Shown: piece after piece, positions 25,503 to 33,812 of the stretch
How the letters are laid out: every line of letters starts with the position of its first letter
Numbering within the stretch: the first letter of the stretch is position 1
DNA from: CAIOHW01 sp964432565
GTDB lineage: Bacteria; Bdellovibrionota; UBA1018
Assembly: GCA_964432565.1 (NCBI GenBank)
Contig: CAYSOA010000009.1
Span: forward strand, 12,946 to 76,945
Direction of reading: 5' to 3'
DNA: 64,000 nt
Made by a program: the position numbers and the translations under genes
The notes under the pieces: model-generated
The model's input: only the letters and a program-made list of their open reading frames with translations
Databases searched by the model: none
What the model was told of the DNA's origin: nothing

Positions 25503-26759
25503 TCATCCTCCTGCCGGACGGAGCAGGAAGGGATAGTTGACCTTCACTGCCACACCGCCCAGGGGTTTTGGAAACTTCCAGCCCATCATGCGCTTCGAAA
25601 TGCAGCCCTCGACGCCGGCATGTCCCAGCGTCGAACGAGCCACCTTCGAGAAGTCGAGCATGCCCGACGGACCGACCTGAAAGCTCATCGTCACCGTTCC
25701 GTTGATGCCCGGTTTTTCGGCCAGTCCCTGCTCGTAGCAAGCCCGAACCTGGCTCAGGTACTTGGCGATCGTGGCCTGAATCACCGAGCGATCGAGACCG
25801 CCTTCGATCATCAGATCATTCGAAACGGCCATGGCCGAAAGCGCTCTTCCTTCACCCGAACCGACCATCGAATTTCCGTAGCCGCCGTTGCCGCCACCAG
25901 CACCCTTCGTTCCGATGCCGCCGAGCCCGGCGACACCCGAGTTCCCGACCGTGGTGCGCTTCACACCCTGCCCAAGGCCGACGAGAAGCTCGCCTCCACT
26001 GCCCTGCTTTCCACCCTTGCCGGCACCCGCACTGGCGTCGAGCGCAGTCGTCGCTCCACCCAGCGCCTTGCTCATTTTCTGACTTCCGAGCATGCCCAGA
26101 AAGCCCAGGTTCTGATTGATCGCCCGTCGAGCCTGAGCGTCCACCTTCTGCTGCACGGCTTTCGGAAGCACGTTTTCAGAGATGGGGTTGACCACCCGAA
26201 CCGCCTGCTGCTTTTCGGGCAGGATCTTCACCGTAACCGGCTCGATGACCGGCACTTCGGCCACCTGCTCGGGAGCACCCGAGAGAAACTGTCCGGCGGT
26301 AAAAAAGAGCAACGCCGCCACAACGGCTCCGACCAGCCCCTTTTCAAGGACTCGATCATCTTTCTGCACTTCGGGAATCAGCACATTGCTGAATGCCGCC
26401 GAGCCATCGGCCTGGGTCACTTCGACCGTTCCGGCCGGGGTATGCACCTTCCAGAGCCCTTCGGACTTTGGAAAAATACGGCAACTATCGAGCGATGAAA
26501 GCGTGGTTCCGAGCGCGTCCCGCCTGAGTTCAAAACGACAGAGCCACTCGGCCGATCCGGACGCGAGAGCGCGCCTGGCGCGAGCCCGTCCGCTTCGGGC
26601 CTGAAGCTTCAGGCGCTCTTCGGCACTCTCGGAGGTTGCCCAGCCAAGCAGTCGATGGAGACCAAACTGTACGGAGCGCGACTCTTCCTTTGGCGCTCCC
26701 ATGGATAGAATCTTGAGCAGGCCTCCCGATTCATTTCGCAGTACCAGTGCACCGGTCAT
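25503..26759 (-). CDS. GltG-like AgmX/PglI C-terminal energy transducer
   Basis: A 418-residue protein with a soluble basic N-terminal region of about 135 residues, a single membrane helix (about 140-158, GLVGAVVAALLFFTAGQFL), a periplasmic linker rich in Gly (about 230-310), and a C-terminal AgmX/PglI domain. That domain shows its signature (VIQATIAKYLSQVRACYEQGL, GTVTMSFQVGPSGML, MMGWKFPKPLGGVAVKVNYPF) with the two conserved cysteines (ACYEQ, GCISK). This is the architecture of GltG/PglI, the TonB-like linker that carries motor force from the inner membrane to outer-membrane partners. The N-terminal part could be a degenerate FHA-like domain. It lies immediately downstream of the motor and TPR genes. 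Confidence 0.85.
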   Translation of the reverse strand: MTGALVLRNESGGLLKILSMGAPKEESRSVQFGLHRLLGWATSESAEERLKLQARSGRARARRALASGSAEWLCRFELRRDALGTTLSSLDSCRIFPKSEGLWKVHTPAGTVEVTQADGSAAFSNVLIPEVQKDDRVLEKGLVGAVVAALLFFTAGQFLSGAPEQVAEVPVIEPVTVKILPEKQQAVRVVNPISENVLPKAVQQKVDAQARRAINQNLGFLGMLGSQKMSKALGGATTALDASAGAGKGGKQGSGGELLVGLGQGVKRTTVGNSGVAGLGGIGTKGAGGGNGGYGNSMVGSGEGRALSAMAVSNDLMIEGGLDRSVIQATIAKYLSQVRACYEQGLAEKPGINGTVTMSFQVGPSGMLDFSKVARSTLGHAGVEGCISKRMMGWKFPKPLGGVAVKVNYPFLLRPAGG

Positions 26760-27061
26760 TGCTGCACCTCCTCGCCGAGGTCCACGGCCGCATGATCGAG
26801 GAAGTTTTCACGAAGTCGCAGCAACCCATCCGAAAGCTCGGAGGGATCGCCCGTGACGACGCTCATCTCGGCACGCTTCATCCGTCCCTGAATCAGCAGT
26901 TCGTCGAAGCGCAGCTCCTTGCCCGACTTGTACTTGACCTTGGCTGGTGCGGGCGCCGAGATCGGTGTCGAGACCGTGCCCTCGTTGGCGTGAAGCCGGT
27001 TCATCCCCGCCACGCTCACTCCCACCAGCATTGCCATGACCATCCATCCTGGACGTTTCAT
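26756..27061 (-). CDS. Small exported protein of the Agl/Glt-like cluster
   Basis: A 101-residue protein with a signal peptide (WMVMAMLVGVSVAGMNRLHA) and a short conserved-looking core (KVKYKSGKELRFDELLIQG). The KELRFDELLIQGRMKRAE segment resembles a motif in small proteins encoded next to AgmX/PglI genes in deltaproteobacterial clusters, but I cannot name the family. It overlaps both neighbours by ATGA. Probably a small periplasmic connector. Confidence 0.65.
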   Translation of the reverse strand: MKRPGWMVMAMLVGVSVAGMNRLHANEGTVSTPISAPAPAKVKYKSGKELRFDELLIQGRMKRAEMSVVTGDPSELSDGLLRLRENFLDHAAVDLGEEVQQ

Positions 27062-29805
27062 TCGCTGCCTCCTGCAGTATTCAGACGACCTTCAAAATAC
27101 CCGCTCAGCCGCATCCTTCCGAGAGTGCGATAGGCATCTCGAAGCGCCTCAAGCGCCTCACGCGACTCGGGATGCCGCTGCAGCTTCAGCTGCGCCTGCT
27201 CAATCACCGACGCCATGACTCCGCTTTCAGTCGCGCGTGCCGCAGTCATCGAAATCGAATCCGACGCCCCATCTGCCGTCGGCAGAACGACCTGCGCATA
27301 GACCAGGGCCTTCTCGTCAAAGGGCGCAGCCATCTTTTCGAGGCCTTCCTTGAGTTCTGCCACGGCCTCTTCCGGAACTCCCTCTGGAATCGGAGTCTGG
27401 CGAATCTCGAGGGCAAGGCCTTCATAGGCCGACTTCATCTGTGCGGCGATCGCAGACTTCGTCTGAGGTTCACATTTCGGAAAGAACTCATCGGCCCGTC
27501 GGGCGGCCTTCACCAGCGCGGCAAGCCGTCTCTCGAACTGAACGCGCGAGTTTCGGCCGTGAAACGAGATCTTCGCGGCAGCCTGAAGGGCCCCTTCGAT
27601 CTCGGCCGTGACCAACCTGGCCCAGGCCGGACCCGTCTGAAACTTTGCCGCCATCAGCACCTTGCGAGTGTCCGCACCGCCCGCGCCGCGGGCCTCCAGC
27701 CACTCGGACAGCCGAGTCCGCGTTTCCTCACCCTTCAGAGCCTGCAGGGTGGAGCTGCTGACGAACTTCGGATCCTGCTCGGCAAGATCCAGCGCCATCG
27801 ACAGCCAGAGCGCCTCCTGCTTCTCGTCCAGCGCCAGCCGGCCGGCACGAATCCCCTGCACACTGCGAGCGAACTCCGAGTCATCGCCCGAAAGCTCCCA
27901 GAGCAGCGCAATCTTAAGCGCGCCGGTCGCATCCTTCGAGTCTGAAGCCCGAGCCAGCTTTTCGAGAAGCCGAGCCGCCCGATCGAAGTGAGCCGAAGCC
28001 TCGAGCTCCTGGGCCAGTTCCAACTGTCGGGAGGGCCCCATCTGCTCGAGCACGGCCAGCAGAGTGTCCTGCTGCTTGAGCTGAATGCTAAGCACCCGGG
28101 CGTTCTCACAGGACTTCTCAACGTAAACCCCGGTCTTGCAGAATTCGACGAACTGGGCGAGCGCCTCGGCATTCTGGCCAAGACCCACGGCCTTCTGGAA
28201 GCGGGCCTGGTTGCGAACTTCGGCCATGTCAGCAAGTTCGCGGCGAAGGCCTGCGGCCGGTGACTTCACATCCGCTTCGACGACTTGAGCTGCCCACGAA
28301 GAATCCAGCCAGCTTCCGGCGCGGGCCACGATTCCATCCCAATTCTTCTGCTGGTTCAGGATGTCGAGCGCCAGGTTCTGCGACTGAATCGCCCAGGCGT
28401 CGGGCACGCCGGCACCATCGATGGTCGCCAGCGACTCAAAGAGGGGCAGCGCCGTCGCAAAGTCCTTCATCTCATAATGGGCGCGTGCGCGCGCGTAGCG
28501 GTACTCGCGAGCCTTGGCTCCTGATTCCGGATTTGCAGCAAGTGCGGCCATCTCTTCGGCGACGATCTGAGGCAGCGACGCCTTCTGGGCGATGCCTGCG
28601 CGAAACTCGCGAAGACGGATCGAGGCGGGCTCAAGCCGAAGCCACTCTGCCAGCTGCTCGAGCTTCCTGACGGCATCAGGCTCAGAGGCGATCCAGCCTT
28701 CCTGAAACTTCGCCTTTTCTTTGGAGGCGGGAAAAAGCTGGATATAGGCAAGCGAGGCTTTCTGAAAATCGGCCAGACGAACCGGCTGGCTGATGCGCTC
28801 GCCATCGAGCTGAATGACGACTCGACGCAGGAATTTCTCGGCTTCTTCACGCTCCGACGCAGAAGCCCTGGCCAGAAGAGCCGCCCCTGACGGGCCGGCA
28901 AGCTCTTCGAGTGTCGCGGCAAAAGTATTCCAGTCGCGCAGGCCGTACTGCTCTTCGATCAGGCGAGCCAGACGCGAGAAACTCGGCTCCAGGCGCTGGG
29001 CCTGTTCCAGCACCAGGGTGCCGGCCACCTTGTTTCCGGTCGCGAAATAAGCCTCGGCGAGATCTCCGACCAGCGACTTCCGATCGATCTTCTTTGCCAG
29101 GCCTTCGATTTTTTCCAGGGCAGCTCGAGCAGCCGTCTCAACCGATTCTTCCGTGGCACTCTTCTCACCCAAAAAAACCACGTAATCGCGGAGTGCCTCC
29201 TCGCGAAGACGTCCCTGCGAATCCCAGAGGGCGAGCTCCATCTCGGCGATGGCGCGGTCGTCCGCCACTCCCCCTTCGGAAGCCTGACGGAAAAGCCAGG
29301 CACGCTTGAAGCGAATGTACGAACAGAGATCTCCTCCCGAGCAAAGCTCGAGCGCCTGTGCATACCACTGGGCCGCGTTCAGAACGTCGCCACTTTCGGC
29401 AAGCCGAAGGGCGGCTTCACGGGAGATGTCCACCAGCTCACGCTGGGCGGCCAGCTGTTTCCAAAGCTCCACCGATTCATCCACCTGTCCGAGGTCGGAC
29501 ATCAGCCGAGCCCGCTGAAAATCGATGCGAATTCGGGCCACTCCCTCGATTCGAGACTTCAGGGCCTCATCGTAGAGTGCCAGTGCCTTGGCCTGCAGTC
29601 GGGGCTTGTCGGCCCCGGCATGCGACGCCTCATTCATGCAAAGATCGGCAAGTCGCAGCGTCAGCGGAAGCCGCGAAGGATCGGACAGTGAAAGCGAGTT
29701 TCGCAGTGACTCGGTCTCCCGAATCAGAAGCGCATCGGCCCGCGCGACGGCCCCAGTAAGCTGCGGGATCGATACAGTCAGCGCCAGCAGGAGCGGATGA
29801 ATCAT
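27058..29805 (-). CDS. Large exported TPR-repeat protein
   Basis: A 915-residue, almost wholly helical exported protein (signal MIHPLLLALTVSIPQLTGAVA). Many TPR-like helix pairs are visible, e.g. LYDEALKSRIEGVARIRID, WYAQALELCSGGDLCSYIRF, YRYARARAHYEMKDFATALP and, near the end, LKLQRHPESREALEALRDAY. It contains no catalytic motif. The start codon shares one base with the stop of the second TolR-like gene (TGATG), so translation is coupled to the motor genes. In Myxococcus, TPR-type Glt proteins span the periplasm; a scaffold joining motor and outer-membrane parts is the likely role here. Confidence 0.8.
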   Translation of the reverse strand: MIHPLLLALTVSIPQLTGAVARADALLIRETESLRNSLSLSDPSRLPLTLRLADLCMNEASHAGADKPRLQAKALALYDEALKSRIEGVARIRIDFQRARLMSDLGQVDESVELWKQLAAQRELVDISREAALRLAESGDVLNAAQWYAQALELCSGGDLCSYIRFKRAWLFRQASEGGVADDRAIAEMELALWDSQGRLREEALRDYVVFLGEKSATEESVETAARAALEKIEGLAKKIDRKSLVGDLAEAYFATGNKVAGTLVLEQAQRLEPSFSRLARLIEEQYGLRDWNTFAATLEELAGPSGAALLARASASEREEAEKFLRRVVIQLDGERISQPVRLADFQKASLAYIQLFPASKEKAKFQEGWIASEPDAVRKLEQLAEWLRLEPASIRLREFRAGIAQKASLPQIVAEEMAALAANPESGAKAREYRYARARAHYEMKDFATALPLFESLATIDGAGVPDAWAIQSQNLALDILNQQKNWDGIVARAGSWLDSSWAAQVVEADVKSPAAGLRRELADMAEVRNQARFQKAVGLGQNAEALAQFVEFCKTGVYVEKSCENARVLSIQLKQQDTLLAVLEQMGPSRQLELAQELEASAHFDRAARLLEKLARASDSKDATGALKIALLWELSGDDSEFARSVQGIRAGRLALDEKQEALWLSMALDLAEQDPKFVSSSTLQALKGEETRTRLSEWLEARGAGGADTRKVLMAAKFQTGPAWARLVTAEIEGALQAAAKISFHGRNSRVQFERRLAALVKAARRADEFFPKCEPQTKSAIAAQMKSAYEGLALEIRQTPIPEGVPEEAVAELKEGLEKMAAPFDEKALVYAQVVLPTADGASDSISMTAARATESGVMASVIEQAQLKLQRHPESREALEALRDAYRTLGRMRLSGYFEGRLNTAGGSE

Positions 29806-30329
29806 CAGCCTCGCCCTCCGCCAACGACTGCCAGCTGGATCGAACCAAAAGCCTGAGAGGGAAGCATTCCCATGAACCGCGAAACCACGGCACTCGAAAT
29901 CCCCTGGTCAGCCTGGACGCTGATTTCGCCCGGAAACTCCTGGCTGGGGTGCGACTTCTGCCACAGCTCTCGAAGCTCTGAGAGTCGGGTCATGAGGGGT
30001 TCGGGGCGCTCCAGCAGCTGGTCGGTTGATCCGACGAACTTCTGATCGAGATAAATGCCCTCGCTCGAGATCGCCAGAACGGGTGCATCCTTCAGCTCGC
30101 GAGAAGTGGCCGAGATGGGCAGGGTCACGCCCTTGGCTACGACCGCAAGCTCGGGCGAAGACGAGAAGTTCTGAAGCAGGAAGATGACGAGCAGGCTGAA
30201 CATGTCGACCATGGAAGTCAGCATGAGGCCGGCAATGAGCATCTTGGAGCGCTTCTTGCGCTGGTACTGGCGCGAGACGAGATGACGAGAAAAGCTGCGA
30301 TCACCGATGTGCTGGGATTTGAGATTCAC
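29805..30329 (-). CDS. ExbD/TolR-like motor protein (AglS/AglQ-type), copy 2
   Basis: A 174-residue TolR/ExbD-family protein: basic cytoplasmic N-terminus (RQYQRKKRSKMLIAG), one membrane helix (LTSMVDMFSLLVIFLLQNF) with the proton-path Asp in SMVDMF, and a periplasmic domain (ISSEGIYLDQKFVG, PGEISVQADQGISSAVVSRFM). With the adjacent TolR-like and TolQ-like proteins it would form a proton-driven three-gene motor like AglRQS. A 4-nt ATGA overlap couples it to the first TolR-like gene. Confidence 0.88.
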   Translation of the reverse strand: MNLKSQHIGDRSFSRHLVSRQYQRKKRSKMLIAGLMLTSMVDMFSLLVIFLLQNFSSSPELAVVAKGVTLPISATSRELKDAPVLAISSEGIYLDQKFVGSTDQLLERPEPLMTRLSELRELWQKSHPSQEFPGEISVQADQGISSAVVSRFMGMLPSQAFGSIQLAVVGGGRG

Positions 30330-30928
30330 TGGGCACCTCTGGTTGCTGGCTCGGCGCGGGCCGAGCGTGCTGGCTCAGCGCGGGCCGTGCTTGCTGCCCC
30401 GGCGCGGGCCGTGGCGGCCATCCCGGCTGCCGCAACGTCGCGCCCGGCCGGCACCACCCCCAGATTGACGATCTGGTTCTTTCGCAACGAGTCCATTACG
30501 CGAATCAAGTCGCCGTAGCTGACGCTGGCTCCCGAAGTGATCATCGCCGCCGAGATGGGTGCAGCCTTGGCAACCGGGGTCGCAACGAACGCGGCCATGG
30601 CCTGCGAAAGTTGCTGCGAAAGCTCCTCCACCGAGGCTGCCTTCAACTGCTGACGCCGAACGGCTCTCCCGGACTTCTTGATCACGAACTCGAGCGAGGT
30701 GGGCGACTGCACCTTGAGATCGAGCTCATGGCTCTGCGTTGGCGCAGCCGCCGCATCGGTTCCATGGCTCTGCTTGACCTGAAGCGACCCCACCTCGAGC
30801 CACACGGCCGTCATGAGCAAGAAACAAATGCACATCGACAGCAGATCGATAAATGAGACCAGATTGATCTCGGCATCGAGGCTTTTTCTACGTCCGGAGC
30901 CCGAAGCTCCTCCCACTGCTACGGCCAT
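30326..30928 (-). CDS. ExbD/TolR-like motor protein (AglQ-type), copy 1
   Basis: A 200-residue TolR/ExbD-family protein. INLVSFIDLLSMCICFLLMTAV is the single membrane helix with the key Asp in FIDLL. The periplasmic part contains the usual SYGDLIRVMDSLRKNQIVNLGV segment. The C-terminal 30 residues are an Ala/Arg/Glu/Pro tail made by a 24-bp tandem repeat (ARAEPARS, ARAEPAT). A GGGAGGG ribosome-binding site precedes the ATG. It lies 54 nt after the TolQ-like gene. Confidence 0.88.
   Translation of the reverse strand: MAVAVGGASGSGRRKSLDAEINLVSFIDLLSMCICFLLMTAVWLEVGSLQVKQSHGTDAAAAPTQSHELDLKVQSPTSLEFVIKKSGRAVRRQQLKAASVEELSQQLSQAMAAFVATPVAKAAPISAAMITSGASVSYGDLIRVMDSLRKNQIVNLGVVPAGRDVAAAGMAATARAGAASTARAEPARSARAEPATRGAQ
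30345..30416. repeat. Three-copy 24-bp tandem repeat
   Basis: Three consecutive 24-bp units, each sharing GCTG-C-C-C-G-GCGCGGGCCG with few mismatches, start at 30345, 30369 and 30393. They lie at the 3' end of the first TolR-like gene and encode its Ala/Arg/Glu/Pro tail in 8-residue steps. The unit is a multiple of three, so copy-number change would keep frame. Confidence 0.75.
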
Positions 30929-30982
30929 GGCGACCCTCCCTGCAGATAAATTCTGAAACGCTTTTGAAAAACGATCAGACGG

Positions 30983-31726
30983 TCAGACAGTCAGGTTCGG
31001 AGCCGGATGGCGACTCGCAGCTCCTGCATTGCGAACGGAACTTCCGGTCGACTGATCGTCACTGACGATCGCGGTCACACGGTCGGACTCCGTCAGAAAA
31101 AGCAGGTCATTGAAAATTTCCGTGGTGTTTTCGGTCAGAGCTCCCACGAGCTTGTCGGTGCGGTTCTGGAAGACGGCGAAGGCCACCAGAGCCGGAATCG
31201 CCACAAGCAGACCGAAGGCCGTACAGTTCATGGCCTCGGAGATCCCGAGCGAAAGCATCGTGGCCCGGTCAGCCGGACTCGCTGAAGCGACGGCCGCGAA
31301 CGAGTGGATCATCCCGGCAATGGTTCCCAGAAGTCCCAGCAGGGTGGCCACGTTTCCGAACATCCCCAGAAAGCCCGTGCGCTTGTCGATGGTCGAGATC
31401 TCGCGGCTGAGCGCCTCGTCCATGCGAGCTTGAAGCTCGTCGTCTCCGGCGCCATTGGCGCGAAGCTGGCAGCCGAGTGCGGCAATTCGAGCGAGGGCCG
31501 AGTTCGAGGCAGCAGCCGTCGATTCAGCAAACTGACGAGCACCCAGAAAATCGCCCTTTGAAATGAGATTGAGAAGCTGGGCGCGAAAATTCGAAGGAAT
31601 CTCCTTGATCTTCAGGAACAGCGCATTGGCTCGCTCGGCCATGAACGCCATGGTGAAAAGCCCGAAAACCAGGATGAAGTACATGAATACTCCACCCTCT
31701 TGAAAACTGCGAATGATCCCCGTCAT
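30983..31726 (-). CDS. MotA/TolQ/ExbB-like motor protein (AglR-type)
   Basis: A 247-residue TolQ/ExbB-family protein. The first membrane helix is near the N-terminus (GGVFMYFILVFGLFTMAFMAE), a long cytoplasmic loop follows (AREL-like GDFLGARQFAESTAAASNS), and two further helices match the family (RTGFLGMFGNVATLLGLLGTIAGMI and AMNCTAFGLLVAIPALVAFAVF). It forms the stator ring around the TolR-like helices and conducts protons. I chose the ATG giving MTGIIRSFQEG because AAGGAGAGG lies directly upstream. First gene of the leftward cluster; the 230 nt upstream should hold its promoter. Confidence 0.9.
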   Translation of the reverse strand: MTGIIRSFQEGGVFMYFILVFGLFTMAFMAERANALFLKIKEIPSNFRAQLLNLISKGDFLGARQFAESTAAASNSALARIAALGCQLRANGAGDDELQARMDEALSREISTIDKRTGFLGMFGNVATLLGLLGTIAGMIHSFAAVASASPADRATMLSLGISEAMNCTAFGLLVAIPALVAFAVFQNRTDKLVGALTENTTEIFNDLLFLTESDRVTAIVSDDQSTGSSVRNAGAASRHPAPNLTV

Positions 31727-31938
31727 GGTGACCTCTCCTTCGTTCGCTGGATCGTCGGCTCCGCATCCCGCCCCTTCTCTACCGTGAGAAGGTCCTGACG
31801 GGTTGCCGGCTGTATCAGCCGAAATCCTGTTCAAAACTTCAATTGACCTAGAGGTTAGCCCCCCCTTGGGCCGGTTGGCAATGCCGGGCGGCAGAAAATG
31901 ACCCGGAAAAATTCATCCGGCAGTCAAAGATCTGACAC

Positions 31939-31976
31939 CAAAAGAGCCGGCGACGCCCTTACTGTGGCTCGCCGGC
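31939..31976 (-). terminator. Intrinsic terminator overlapping the ChaN-like gene end
   Basis: Read leftward, GCCGGCGA (31976-31969) pairs with TCGCCGGC (31953-31946) and is followed by TCTTTT. The TAA stop (31961-31959) lies in the loop. It should separate the ChaN-like gene from the motor cluster downstream. Confidence 0.7.
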
Positions 31977-32864
31977 AAACCAGATCCAGTCGGCCAACGG
32001 GCCAAAACGGGAATGCTCGAGCTGCAACGACAATTGAAGCGCCTCGAGTTCGGCCACGGTATACTCCGAAGCATCGATGAGCCGGACCGAAAGCAGCCGC
32101 GAGACCGCGTCCCGCGCGCGAATGCGGGTAATGGCCGCATCAAAATAGTCGGAATGAAAACTCCCATTCACGAGCACCCGAAACGGAGCTCCTCCGCGAA
32201 GAAGCTCATGAGCCATCACATCGTCGGTCAGGCACTGGGCCTCAAAATAACGCTGCATCTGTTCAGGAGTGGCGTGCCCTCCCATGGCTTCCTCAAACCG
32301 CTCCCGGTAGCCGGCCCCACCCAGGGCGAACCCCGGAGGAAGAATGGCCGGATCAAGGGCCTCAATACCCCCGCGAACCACAGGCGCCTTTTCGTCACGG
32401 GCCAGATTCAAGCCCCGAAGCTCCCCAGCGTAGCGCACTCCGACCTCAAGAATGGGAAGGTAGCTGCGACTGCGCCCCCGACCGAGAAACTGATCCAGAA
32501 GTTCGGGCAACGACTTCTCTTCGAGATTCACGAGATTCCAGGCCTCGTCGATGGAACGCTGGTCTCGACGGTTCAGGAACTCCCATCCCAGCACCCAGCG
32601 ACCGATGACGGCGGGATTGGCCTCCAAGGCTTCGGAAATGGCCTGCGCCTGCTGGAGCTGCACCACCGGAGTGTCGTGCTTCTCTCCAAGTACCAAAATT
32701 TCGACGCCCGCCAGGGCAGCTCGGCGCTGGTCACGGGAGAGGTAGTGCCCTTCTCTGACGTCATAGACCCGGCCGTTCCAGGTGCCCTCCGCCTGGGCCG
32801 CGCACTCCAGTGCGCACACGCTCATCAGGATCACCAAAACTCTTGCGAATGCCGGACGGTTCAT
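31959..32864 (-). CDS. ChaN-like (Tiki/haem-uptake superfamily) exported protein
   Basis: A 301-residue exported protein (signal VLVILMSVCALECAAQA) of the ChaN/Tiki-like superfamily. Family features are VEILVLGEKHDTPVVQLQQAQAI (metal/haem pocket with Glu and His), LGWEFLNRRDQRSIDEA and the C-terminal VLVNGSFHSDYFDAA. ChaN-like proteins bind haem or act as metal-dependent proteases in the Tiki branch; which applies here is unknown. A second, larger relative is encoded at 46156-48021. It has its own terminator and faces the RG-rich gene across about 137 nt. Confidence 0.75.
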   Translation of the reverse strand: MNRPAFARVLVILMSVCALECAAQAEGTWNGRVYDVREGHYLSRDQRRAALAGVEILVLGEKHDTPVVQLQQAQAISEALEANPAVIGRWVLGWEFLNRRDQRSIDEAWNLVNLEEKSLPELLDQFLGRGRSRSYLPILEVGVRYAGELRGLNLARDEKAPVVRGGIEALDPAILPPGFALGGAGYRERFEEAMGGHATPEQMQRYFEAQCLTDDVMAHELLRGGAPFRVLVNGSFHSDYFDAAITRIRARDAVSRLLSVRLIDASEYTVAELEALQLSLQLEHSRFGPLADWIWFAGEPQ

Positions 32865-33001
32865 ATGCGTCGGGAATACCGCATTGCGGCAAGTTGAACC
32901 ACTGGATTCTGCTCATTGCCCTCGTCCCACGATTATGCCAAAAATGGCGGAAGACCCCGCGGTTTTACGCGGCAAACTGAATTCCAACGAGATCCAAAAG
33001 C

Positions 33002-33751
33002 ATGAAGACGCTCACTGAATTTTCTGCCTTCCATCTGCGCGAGGCACAAGCCAAGCACCACGAGATTCGGGCCGCCCTGAACTCTGAAGGCAAGCCGGCG
33101 GACGAACTCGAACAAGCGGTTCGAGAGACGCTGCAGGCGTTTTTGACCGAGAAGTTCAAGCTCGAAGCCGAACGACTCGATCTTTTCCTCAAGGCTCTTG
33201 AGGTCGCCCAGGCGAAGCCGCGCGAGCTCGAAAACCTCAAGCGCGTGGTGGTCTACGGCGTGGGCGAAGGAGAGAAAGTTCCCGGCCATCTGATTCACAA
33301 GGACGCCCATGCCTTCGGTGCCGAATACCTCGCTTCGCTGCGCCCGCAGAAGCAGCAGGACCGCCGAGATTCGGGAAGCAAACATGGAAAAGGCAAGGGC
33401 AAGGGACGCGGCAAGCGCCGTGGAGACCTGAAGGGCAAGCGCCCGGATGGCGGAGCCGAGCGCCGCGGCGCCGGAGCGCCCGGTGAATCGACCGGTCAGC
33501 GCCGCGATGCGGCCGGAGGTCCACGCCCCGACGGTGGCAAGGGCCCTCGTCGTGACGGTCGGCCCGGACGCGGCCCACGCCGCGACGAGAAAACCAGCGG
33601 CCCACGCCAGCCCCGACAGGACCTCCCTCCGGGACACGTGTCCGTCGATCAGGCGGCCCGTGCCCTGAAGTCCACCGGCATTCGCCCCGTAGCGAAGCCT
33701 GCGGCAGCACCCACCGCGCCTTCAGATTCAGGAAGTTCCATCAGCAGCTAA
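33002..33751 (+). CDS. Basic protein with RG/K-rich disordered tail
   Basis: Family not recognised. Residues 1-110 are helical (FHLREAQAKHHEIRAALN, TEKFKLEAERLDLFLKALEVA). Residues 115-205 are a low-complexity, strongly basic stretch of Gly/Lys/Arg repeats (KGKGKGRGKRRGD, RRDGRPGRGPRRDE), and the tail is Pro/Ala/Ser-rich. RG-rich disordered regions commonly bind RNA or DNA, so a nucleic-acid-binding role is my inference. It is a single-gene unit with a strong terminator after the stop. Confidence 0.75.
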   Translation: MKTLTEFSAFHLREAQAKHHEIRAALNSEGKPADELEQAVRETLQAFLTEKFKLEAERLDLFLKALEVAQAKPRELENLKRVVVYGVGEGEKVPGHLIHKDAHAFGAEYLASLRPQKQQDRRDSGSKHGKGKGKGRGKRRGDLKGKRPDGGAERRGAGAPGESTGQRRDAAGGPRPDGGKGPRRDGRPGRGPRRDEKTSGPRQPRQDLPPGHVSVDQAARALKSTGIRPVAKPAAAPTAPSDSGSSISS

Positions 33752-33775
33752 TCGGTTTTAGCCTGCACTCCGTTG

Positions 33776-33812
33776 GAGCCGGTTCTTCGCAAGAGGGGCC
33801 GGCTCTTTTTTT
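33776..33812 (+). terminator. Rho-independent terminator after RG-rich gene
   Basis: GAGCCGG (33776-33782) pairs with CCGGCTC (33799-33805), extended inside by TTCTT/AAGAG, and is followed by seven T. The T-tract abuts the stop codon of the convergent SDR gene. Confidence 0.9.
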
